7,118 nucleotides of DNA, taken from CAYLNK01 sp964384675 (GTDB lineage: Bacteria; Acidobacteriota; Thermoanaerobaculia; UBA5066). Below are positions 1 to 4,788 of this stretch, piece after piece; position 1 is the stretch's first letter; every line of letters begins with the position of its first letter. The position numbers were made by a program, and so were the translations under genes. The stretch is taken from assembly GCA_964384675.1 (NCBI GenBank), contig CAYLNK010000342.1, forward strand, positions 1 through 7,118, read 5' to 3'. The notes under the pieces are model-generated. The model was not told the origin of the DNA. It saw only the letters and a program-made list of their open reading frames with translations, and did no database searches.

Positions 1-769
1 CGGAGTCGTCAAAGTCCCCCTCGTCCTCCAGCGTCAGCTCGGTCGACGCGGAAAGGCCGAGAGAGACGGCGAGAGAGGCGATCGCTCGCGTCCGGGACGC
101 CGAGAGGCGGGCGACGCCGGCTTCGGCCTCCGCGAGGCTCGCCTCGACGCCGGCGAGGTCGGCCCCGAGCGCCGCCCCGGCCGCGAAGCGCTCCTTCTCC
201 TCGTCGCGGCGTGCCCGTGTCGTCTCCACGAGCTTCTCTCCGTCGGCCAGCCGCGCTTCCGCGGCGAGGACGTCGAAGAACGACTCGATCACCTGCCCGA
301 CGAGGGCGTTCCTCGCCGCGTCGCTCTCGGCGGCGGAGATCTCCGTGGCGGCCGCCAGGAGGCCGCGGCGCGCCCGGTCGCGGCCTCCCGCCCAGAGGTT
401 CAGCCGGGCGTCGACGACCAGCCCATAGACGTCGAACGTGCCCGGGGCGTCGAGGGACGCGTTCTCGGGAAAGGCGCGCGCATCGGTCTCCTGGGCGATG
501 AAGAGGTGGGGCCAGTCGCCGCGAGTCCACGTGTAGCTCGCGCCGACGGCCGGCAAGAAGGCGGCGCGCGACTCGTCGAGCATCGCCTGGACCTGGCGTC
601 CCCTGATGCGGAGGGCGGCGAGGCCCGGATTTCCGGCGACGGCGCTGGCGATCGCCTGCCTCAGGGTCAGGGGCCGCGGGGTCTGGGCCCCGGCCGGCGC
701 CGCCAGCGACAGGCAGAGGAATCCGGCCGCGATCGGTTGCGGGCGGCTGGCGAACGGTCTGGAGGCCAT
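1..769 (-). CDS. TolC-family outer-membrane efflux protein (partial, C-terminus off window)
   Basis: This is the N-terminal 256 codons of a TolC/OEP-family protein, the outer-membrane channel of tripartite efflux pumps or type I secretion systems. The frame is open to the window edge. A signal peptide is visible: arginines at 4 and 9, a hydrophobic stretch at about 13-26, and an AGA-Q cleavage site near residue 28. The mature part opens with LTLRQAIASAVAGNPGLAAL (34-53), the usual OEP start, followed by ESRAAFLPAVGASYTW (66-81), a strand-like segment with LNLWAGG (123-129), and long Ala/Glu/Arg-rich helices (about 130-235) including ERFAAGAALGADLAGVEASL (193-212). The ATG at 769 has AAGGAG (777-782) 7 nt upstream. 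It follows the FAD oxidoreductase gene by 75 nt and may be co-transcribed with it, though that gap also carries a repeat that could be a promoter. No inner-membrane pump or adaptor gene is in view, so the substrate is unknown. The family call is firm. Confidence 0.9.
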   Translation of the reverse strand, partial: MASRPFASRPQPIAAGFLCLSLAAPAGAQTPRPLTLRQAIASAVAGNPGLAALRIRGRQVQAMLDESRAAFLPAVGASYTWTRGDWPHLFIAQETDARAFPENASLDAPGTFDVYGLVVDARLNLWAGGRDRARRGLLAAATEISAAESDAARNALVGQVIESFFDVLAAEARLADGEKLVETTRARRDEEKERFAAGAALGADLAGVEASLAEAEAGVARLSASRTRAIASLAVSLGLSASTELTLEDEGDFDDS

Positions 770-776
770 CGATCGA

Positions 777-784
777 CTCCTTCC
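777..784 (-). promoter_or_regulatory. Shine-Dalgarno site of the TolC-family gene
   Basis: The minus strand reads GGAAGGAG here, 7 nt before the ATG at 769. This site fixes the start of the efflux gene, whose frame would otherwise be hard to separate from a longer overlapping open frame on the same strand. Confidence 0.75.
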
Positions 785-805
785 GTTCACCACGTTGGAT
801 CGCCC

Positions 806-839
806 GCGTGTGACCCACCGTGAGAGAGGACGTGGAAAG
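806..839 (-). repeat. 34-bp intergenic repeat, copy 1 (CACG every 12 bp), possible promoter or operator
   Basis: This lies in the 75-nt gap before the TolC-family gene and matches 4189-4222 upstream of the osmC-like gene at 27 of 34 positions without gaps. On the minus strand both copies begin CTTTCCACGTCC and end TCACACGC. CACG occurs three times at a 12-bp period. The element ends 36 nt before the ATG at 769. Shared placement and orientation upstream of two genes suggest a promoter or a regulator-binding site. I cannot assign a sigma factor or regulator. Confidence 0.5.
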
Positions 840-844
840 GGCCG

Positions 845-2038
845 TCAGGCGGTCCGCTCGAGGAGGGGCGACGGCGCGGGCCAGCCCAGGATCGTGGCCG
901 TCTCCCGCTTCATCTCGTCGCTCAGCGCGTGGTGGAGCGACTTCAGCTCGGGCGTGTCCCACTCGAGCGACGCGATCCGGTCGGTCAGCTCGAAGAAGCG
1001 GGTGGAGAGCGCGTCCCGAGCAGCCTCGTAGCGAAGGAGCGCGCTCTCGCCGCCTTCCATCAGCGCGCTCGCGAGGAGCTCCGCGTCCCGCAGGGCGTCG
1101 CTGATCCCGTGGGCGGTGATCGGGTCCTTGAAATGACCCGCGTCGCCGACCAGGGCCCACCCCGCGCCCCAGGGGCGTCTCATGAATCCGCGATGCCCCG
1201 GGGACCCGGAGAGGGATCCGGCGAGGCGTGCCTCGCTCAGCCCTCGAGCCAGCCCGGGCGCGGCCTCGGAGAGGAGCCTCCGATACGCGTCCTCCACACC
1301 CGTCCGGACCCTCGCCGCGAAGTCCTCGCCGGAGATCGAGGCGAAGAGGAGGGTGAGCCCGCCGTTGGTGGGAATCGCGCCGGCGGCCGCGCCCGGACCG
1401 CCCGGGTGACCCGGGCTCCAGTACCAGTGGTACGCGTCACCCGGAAGGCCCTCCCAGTAGCCGTACAGGTTGGCGCAGGCGGACCGCCCGCGCCGGGTGA
1501 CGGGAGCGTCCACGAGCCGCGCCACGCTGGACCGCATGCCGTCGGCGCCCACCACCGCGTCGCCTCGCACCTCCGTCGAGGTGCCGTCCGAACCCTGCAG
1601 CACGGCGCCCTCGACGCGCCGGCCGCGGCTCCAGAGGAGATCGACGAGGCGGGTCCGGTGGCGGACCTCGGCGCCGGCCTCGGCCGCGGCGTCGACGAGG
1701 ACGCGATCGAGCACGGTGCGGCGCGGCGCGAAGAGCGCCGGCACGCCGTCCTTCGGCTTGATCGGGACGTCGAGCACCTCGTCGTCGTAGTGGAAGACGG
1801 TCCGGCCGATCGGGGGCGTCCCCTCGCGCTCGAGACGCGACAGCAGCCCCCAGCGGGAGAGCTGGAGGACGGCCGGCCGCATCAGGGCGTGGGTCGAGAG
1901 CGTGTCGCTGCCGTACGTGCCGGCCTCCACCAGGAGGACGCGCTGCCCGCGCCGCGCGAGCAGCATCGCCGTGGCCGCTCCCGCGGCACGCGCGCCGACG
2001 ATGACCGTGTCGTACCGGGACCGCGTGTGCGTGCTCAT
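845..2038 (-). CDS. FAD-dependent oxidoreductase, PHBH/geranylgeranyl-reductase-like
   Basis: This 397-aa flavoprotein is probably a monooxygenase or reductase acting on a small organic substrate. The N-terminal Rossmann element is TVIVGARAAGAATAMLLARR (11-30), with the GxRxxG variant of the dinucleotide motif common in this branch, and VLLVEA (34-39) supplies the acidic residue for the FAD ribose. SDTLSTHALMRPAVLQL (44-60) is typical of the family. The DG motif is VVGADGMRSSVA (162-173), and the GD motif is WALVGDAGHFKDP (294-306) followed by ITAHGISDALRDAELLA (307-323). Length and motif order fit a complete single-domain protein. There is no signal peptide or membrane helix, so it should be cytoplasmic. 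Its ATG lies 4 nt after the stop of the upstream monooxygenase gene, so the two are almost certainly co-transcribed and probably translationally coupled; a GGAAGG 12 nt upstream is a poorly spaced ribosome-binding site. The substrate cannot be read from sequence. Confidence 0.9.
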   Translation of the reverse strand: MSTHTRSRYDTVIVGARAAGAATAMLLARRGQRVLLVEAGTYGSDTLSTHALMRPAVLQLSRWGLLSRLEREGTPPIGRTVFHYDDEVLDVPIKPKDGVPALFAPRRTVLDRVLVDAAAEAGAEVRHRTRLVDLLWSRGRRVEGAVLQGSDGTSTEVRGDAVVGADGMRSSVARLVDAPVTRRGRSACANLYGYWEGLPGDAYHWYWSPGHPGGPGAAAGAIPTNGGLTLLFASISGEDFAARVRTGVEDAYRRLLSEAAPGLARGLSEARLAGSLSGSPGHRGFMRRPWGAGWALVGDAGHFKDPITAHGISDALRDAELLASALMEGGESALLRYEAARDALSTRFFELTDRIASLEWDTPELKSLHHALSDEMKRETATILGWPAPSPLLERTA

Positions 2039-2042
2039 GGCG

Positions 2043-3278
2043 TCAGGCCGCCTTCCGCAGGTACGAGGTGAGGTGAATCGTGAGGTCGATGGCGTCGCGT
2101 CCGATGCCGTCGAGGAAGCTCGAGTTCCGCCGCCGCAGGAAGTGGAGGCCGAGCGTGTAGAGGCCGGGATGGGGCGTCACGCCGCCCCGGTGGACGATCT
2201 CGCCGCGGGCGTCGAGCGCCGGCACCCTCAGCCATGGATAGAGACGCCGGAAGCCGGTCGCCCAGACGACCGTGCGGATCCCCTGGCGATCCAGGTCCAG
2301 CCCGTCGAGGAGGAACGGAGCGGATCGGAGGGGCCGCGGCCGCTCCTTCGGGCCGACCTCGGCCTCGATCCCGGTCCGCGCGGCGAAGAGGTCGATCCTC
2401 TGGAGGACCCGCTCGAGCCGCGCGTCGGCGGCGGCGAGGTGGGCCGGAAGATCGCCGGCGAAGGAAACCCGGGAGCCGTCGACGTCCGCCAGCTTCCCGG
2501 CGAGCCGCACGCCGCGTCCGGCCAGCGCCGGCAGGTCGATCGTCACGCCGGGCTGCCCGACGAGCTGGAGGGACGGCTGGCGGCGGGAGGCCGCCAGGTC
2601 GCGCACCTCCTCCGCCGTCTCGTCGAGGATGCCGGCCGCGTCGAGCCACCACATGATGTCGCGGCCGCGATGGACCCGGGGGAGCCGCGTGTGCCGGCCG
2701 ACCGCGAGCGTGACGGGTCTGCCGGAGGCCTGGATCTCGTCTGCGAGCTGGACCCCCGTGGCCGAGGCCCCGACCACCAGGACGCCGCCCTCCGGCAGCT
2801 CGCGTGCATTCCGATAGCGCGAGGGAACGATCTGGACGACGTCCGGAGGCAGCCTCCGTGAAAGAGCGGGGACGAGCGGCGTGTCGCACTGCCCCGTCGC
2901 GATCACGACGCTCGGGGCCGAGAAGGTGCCGCGATCGGTCGTCACCCGGTAGCCGGAGCCGACCGCGTCCACCGCGACGACGCTCGTCCGCTCCTCGATC
3001 GGAGCGGGGAGCGAGCGCGCGTAGCGGTCGAGACGGCAGACGAGCTCCGTCGCGCTCATGTAGCCGTCGGGGCTCGGGCCGTCGTAGCGGAAGCCCGGGA
3101 GCCGGCTCTGCCAGCTCGGCGTCAAGAGATGGAGCGAGTCCCAGCGCTCGCTCCGCCACCGCTCGGCGACGCGCCCGCGCTCGAGGACGACGTGGTCGAC
3201 GCCGGAATCCGTGAGGCAGCGGCTCATGGCGAGCCCCGCCGGTCCTCCCCCGATGACGACCACGTCTGTCCGTTTCAT
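2043..3278 (-). CDS. Flavin-containing monooxygenase-like NAD(P)/FAD oxidoreductase (CzcO-type)
   Basis: This 411-aa protein belongs to the group B flavin monooxygenase superfamily often labelled CzcO or 'flavoprotein involved in K+ transport', a label with little functional support. It has an FAD motif VVVIGGGPAGLAMSRCL (6-22) with E33 at the end of the second strand. The segment WDSLHLLTPSWQSRLPG (46-62) and PDGYMSATELVCRLDRYA (70-87) are typical. The NADPH motif is VLVVGASATGVQLADEI (166-182), and VVWATGFRRLYPWL (337-350) is the usual C-terminal ATG motif, followed by RGGVTPHPGLYTLGLHF (364-380). The FMO fingerprint FxGxxxHxxxY is altered: residues 143-155 read LPPDVVQIVPSRY, with Gln in the His position. 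Classical Baeyer-Villiger activity is therefore not assured. The ATG has GAGGAG 9 nt upstream (3288-3293). It is the first gene of the likely flavoprotein-efflux unit. Cytoplasmic; substrate unknown. Confidence 0.9.
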   Translation of the reverse strand: MKRTDVVVIGGGPAGLAMSRCLTDSGVDHVVLERGRVAERWRSERWDSLHLLTPSWQSRLPGFRYDGPSPDGYMSATELVCRLDRYARSLPAPIEERTSVVAVDAVGSGYRVTTDRGTFSAPSVVIATGQCDTPLVPALSRRLPPDVVQIVPSRYRNARELPEGGVLVVGASATGVQLADEIQASGRPVTLAVGRHTRLPRVHRGRDIMWWLDAAGILDETAEEVRDLAASRRQPSLQLVGQPGVTIDLPALAGRGVRLAGKLADVDGSRVSFAGDLPAHLAAADARLERVLQRIDLFAARTGIEAEVGPKERPRPLRSAPFLLDGLDLDRQGIRTVVWATGFRRLYPWLRVPALDARGEIVHRGGVTPHPGLYTLGLHFLRRRNSSFLDGIGRDAIDLTIHLTSYLRKAA

Positions 3279-3327
3279 GGGATCACGCTCCTCTGCTCTG
3301 TCGAACGGCCCGTCCCGTCATCGGGGG

Positions 3328-3366
3328 CCGCAGGCCGCGGCAGCGGCCGAGGGGAGGGGGACCGGA
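3328..3366. repeat. 39-bp intergenic hairpin repeat, copy A
   Basis: This matches 4229-4267 at 35 of 39 positions in the same orientation and without gaps. Plus-strand arms GGCCGC (3333-3338) and GCGGCC (3343-3348) form a perfect 6-bp stem around the loop GGCA. In the other copy the arms are identical and the loop is GAGA. This copy lies 50-88 nt upstream of the monooxygenase start, so it is either in its leader or in its promoter region. Its role is unknown; it may be a REP-like dispersed repeat. Confidence 0.6.
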
Positions 3367-3390
3367 TCACGGCCAACCCTCCGCGGGATG

Positions 3391-3412
3391 GCCGGCGCGG
3401 CCATGCGCCGGC
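3391..3412. repeat. Inverted repeat, 8-bp arms
   Basis: GCCGGCGC (3391-3398) and GCGCCGGC (3405-3412) are perfect complements around a 6-nt loop. On the plus strand the stem is followed by TTCCCCCG. On the minus strand no T-run follows. It lies between the osmC-like and monooxygenase genes; a structural or weak termination role is possible. Confidence 0.4.
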
Positions 3413-3481
3413 TTCCCCCGAACCTCCTCGACGTGACGGCCGCGAGCCGGGGGGGACCCGGAGCTGAGGCGAAGGTCTCTG

Positions 3482-3509
3482 GGAAGGGCGCCGCTAGCGG
3501 CGCCCTTCC
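3482..3509 (-). terminator. Perfect 28-bp palindrome, candidate terminator of the osmC-like gene
   Basis: The two 14-bp halves (GGAAGGGCGCCGCT and its exact complement) meet at a central CTAG with no mismatch. In RNA this gives a 12-bp GC-rich stem with a 4-nt loop. It starts 35 nt after the TAG of the osmC-like gene on the minus strand, the usual place for a terminator. No T-run follows on either strand (CAGAGACC on the minus side), so it departs from the standard intrinsic terminator. It could also bind a dimeric protein as DNA. Confidence 0.5.
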
Positions 3510-3513
3510 AGTA

Positions 3514-3528
3514 ACCCGCATGACGGGT
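3514..3528 (-). repeat. Small stem-loop after the osmC-like gene
   Basis: ACCCG and CGGGT pair around a 5-nt loop. It lies between the TAG of the osmC-like gene and the 28-bp palindrome and may form part of the same 3' end structure. Confidence 0.3.
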
Positions 3529-3543
3529 CCCCCCATTCCGTCG

Positions 3544-4119
3544 CTAGGCCGCGATGGCGATCTCGACGGGGACACCCTTGGTGAGGACGTCGAACACCGC
3601 CGAGCGGGCGCGGGACTGCTCGACGATCTCCCGCAGCTTCTCGGCGGGGGCGTCGCCCTTCACGTCGAAGGTCACCCGGATCCCCTGGTAGCCGTTCCGG
3701 ACCTCCTTCGAGAGCCCGAGGACGCCCAGGAGGTCGATGTCGCCTTCGAGGCGCGAGGTCACCTCGGTGAGCTTCACGCCGCGCGCCGCCGCGACGGTCG
3801 CGATGCCGGCGGTGAGGCACGACGCCAGAGCGTGGAGCAGGAACTCGACCGGCGCCGGTGCGTCGTCGGCCCCGACGAGGACGGCCGGGTGATCGGCGGC
3901 GTACGAGTAGTCGCCCTTGTGAGCGTGCTCGGCACCCGCGCCCTGGAACGGCTCGATCCGGCTGTGGCTGTTGGTCCCCGACACCCAGCGGTTCGAGGCG
4001 CGGAACTGGAACTTCGCGAGCTCGGGCTGGGCCCGGACCGCGTCCACCGTCGCGAAGAGCGTCGGTGTGTCGACGCCGTTGAGGGGGCCGCGTTCCTTCT
4101 TGGTCCCTGGGTTCTGCAT
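3544..4119 (-). CDS. OsmC-family protein with a single cysteine
   Basis: This 191-aa cytoplasmic protein belongs to the OsmC/Ohr fold family, whose best-known members reduce organic hydroperoxides with a pair of cysteines. The family core is clear: HKGDYSYAADHPAVLVGAD (67-85), APVEFLLHALASCLTAGIA (89-107) with the first conserved Cys at 101 and the conserved Glu at 92, a central strand region (116-130), and GIRVTFDVKGDAPAEKLREI (146-165). At the usual place of the second Cys (CPV) the sequence reads RSAVFDVLTKGVPVEI (172-187), so Ser173 takes its place and Cys101 is the only cysteine. A longer N-terminal extension (about 1-60) precedes the core, as in many 'OsmC family' proteins outside Ohr/OsmC proper. 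Classical two-Cys peroxidase chemistry is unlikely unless an external thiol resolves the sulfenate. The start has GAAGGAG (4126-4132) 6 nt upstream. It appears monocistronic, flanked by structured gaps on both sides. Confidence 0.92.
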   Translation of the reverse strand: MQNPGTKKERGPLNGVDTPTLFATVDAVRAQPELAKFQFRASNRWVSGTNSHSRIEPFQGAGAEHAHKGDYSYAADHPAVLVGADDAPAPVEFLLHALASCLTAGIATVAAARGVKLTEVTSRLEGDIDLLGVLGLSKEVRNGYQGIRVTFDVKGDAPAEKLREIVEQSRARSAVFDVLTKGVPVEIAIAA

Positions 4120-4137
4120 GGGCTTCTCCTTCTCGGC

Positions 4138-4163
4138 GGGCCACCGCTTCCTGCGGTCGGCCC
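4138..4163 (-). promoter_or_regulatory. 5' leader stem-loop just upstream of the osmC-like gene's ribosome-binding site
   Basis: On the minus strand GGGCC, a bulged G, ACCGC, loop AGGAA, GCGGT and GGCCC form a 10-bp stem with one bulge. The stem ends 5 nt before the Shine-Dalgarno stretch at 4126-4132. The loop itself (AGGAA) resembles a ribosome-binding core. It could tune translation or RNA stability of the osmC-like message. I know of no named riboswitch of this shape. Confidence 0.4.
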
Positions 4164-4188
4164 GTCCGGGGAGAAAGAGGCACCCCGG

Positions 4189-4222
4189 GCGTGTGAGCGG
4201 GCGTGGGAACGGACGTGGAAAG
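4189..4222 (-). repeat. 34-bp intergenic repeat, copy 2 (CACG every 12 bp), possible promoter or operator
   Basis: This is the partner of 806-839. It lies 70 nt upstream of the osmC-like start and in the same orientation relative to the gene. On the plus strand three 12-bp units follow each other: CCCCGGGCGTGT (4183-4194), GAGCGGGCGTGG (4195-4206) and GAACGGACGTGG (4207-4218), each with CGTG at positions 8-11. The last two units agree at 10 of 12 positions. Iterated sites upstream of a gene suggest a cooperative regulator or an upstream promoter element; the binding factor is unknown. Confidence 0.5.
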
Positions 4223-4228
4223 AATGGA

Positions 4229-4267
4229 CCGCAGGCCGCGAGAGCGGCCGAGGCGAAGGGGACCGGA
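4229..4267 (-). repeat. 39-bp intergenic hairpin repeat, copy B; possible terminator of the DUF4242 gene
   Basis: This is the second copy of the 3328-3366 repeat. GGCCGC (4234-4239) and GCGGCC (4244-4249) pair around GAGA on the plus strand (TCTC on the minus strand). It begins 9 nt after the TAG at 4276. On the minus strand the hairpin is followed by a pyrimidine-rich stretch ending ATTCTTTCC, so it could terminate the regulator-DUF4242 unit. The same structure upstream of the monooxygenase gene argues that termination may not be its only role. Confidence 0.5.
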
Positions 4268-4275
4268 GTCAGCTC

Positions 4276-4788
4276 CTACCGGACGGTGGCCGGCCAGGAT
4301 CTGGCGTAGGGGAGCCCGGCCTGGTCCTGCGACTGCCGGACCGACTCGGCATCCGGCGCCGTGAAGATGCAGACACAACGTCGACCGTCGAGCGAGAGGT
4401 AGCTCCAGACGATCCGGCAGCCCCACAGGTCGAAGCACCAGGCCACCTGAGCCGACTTGGCCCGGAGGGTGGCCTCGTCGAACGGCTGAGGGAGCGCGCG
4501 CTCGAGGACGACGACGTCGCCGTGCACGTCGGCCTCCTCGTACCGGATCGCCTTCGCCGGCCACAGCTTCTCGTACGGAAGGTCCGCCGTCTCCTGGACG
4601 GTACGCACCGACTCCGCGTCGGGCGCCTCGTAGACGCAGACGACCCGCTTGCGGTCCCGGGCGACGTAGGTCTTCAGGAAGCGAACCTGGTAGTCCTCGT
4701 GGCAGCCCGCGGCGCGGTCTTCCCCCGCCTGGATCTCGTCCTGCGTGACCGGCTCCGGGAAGACCCTCTCCACGATCACGACGCTCAT
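4276..4788 (-). CDS. Tandem DUF4242 (SCO4226-like) protein
   Basis: This 170-aa protein has two copies of the DUF4242 domain, a small ferredoxin-like fold; the Streptomyces member SCO4226 is reported to bind nickel. Copy 1 spans about 3-82 and copy 2 about 91-168. They align throughout: VVIVERVFPEP with VVVLERALPQP; KRVVCVYEAPDAESVR (47-62) with RRCVCIFTAPDAESVR (136-151); and LPYEKLWPA (70-78) with LPYARSWPA (159-167). Cys29 aligns with Cys118 and Cys51 with Cys140. Copy 1 has His30 after the Cys, where copy 2 has Phe; copy 2 has extra Cys at 124 and 138. The ATG at 4788 overlaps the upstream regulator's TGA as ATGA, with GGGAGG (4793-4798) 4 nt before it. A much longer open frame continues upstream, but that part is an antisense-like shadow of the regulator in another frame. 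The protein is probably cytoplasmic. Metal binding and a partnership with the regulator are inference. Confidence 0.88.
   Translation of the reverse strand: MSVVIVERVFPEPVTQDEIQAGEDRAAGCHEDYQVRFLKTYVARDRKRVVCVYEAPDAESVRTVQETADLPYEKLWPAKAIRYEEADVHGDVVVLERALPQPFDEATLRAKSAQVAWCFDLWGCRIVWSYLSLDGRRCVCIFTAPDAESVRQSQDQAGLPYARSWPATVR

Larger units (their letters stand above)
3279..3543. other. Hairpin-rich 265-bp intergenic region
   Basis: I see no credible gene here. It separates the osmC-like gene from the monooxygenase gene downstream on the minus strand and so should hold the terminator of the first and the promoter and leader of the second. It contains a small stem (3514-3528), a perfect 28-bp palindrome (3482-3509), a stem with 8-bp arms (3391-3412), a 39-bp repeat with its own hairpin (3328-3366), and a weak CGGCCC/GGGCCG pair (3306-3311 with 3325-3330). 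No clear -35/-10 pair can be picked out at this GC content. Confidence 0.6.

Noticed and set aside
9..1160. 383-aa open frame on the minus strand overlapping the TolC and FAD genes
   Set aside because: It is Arg/Gly/Pro-rich with no family motif, and overlaps two genes with clear motifs in other frames. It is a GC-bias shadow.
1979..1996. Missing middle Gly in the FAD motif (GARAAG) of the second flavoenzyme
   Set aside because: The GxRxxG form is common in this branch of PHBH-like flavoproteins, and the DG and GD motifs are intact, so I do not treat it as a defect.
929..2861. Long plus-strand open frames (929-2071 and 1902-2861)
   Set aside because: They are antisense to the two flavoprotein genes and lack motifs. 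The open frames follow from third-position G/C bias.
2035..3159. 374-aa minus-strand open frame inside the monooxygenase gene
   Set aside because: It is an out-of-frame, Arg/Pro-rich translation fully overlapping a gene with FAD and NADPH motifs.
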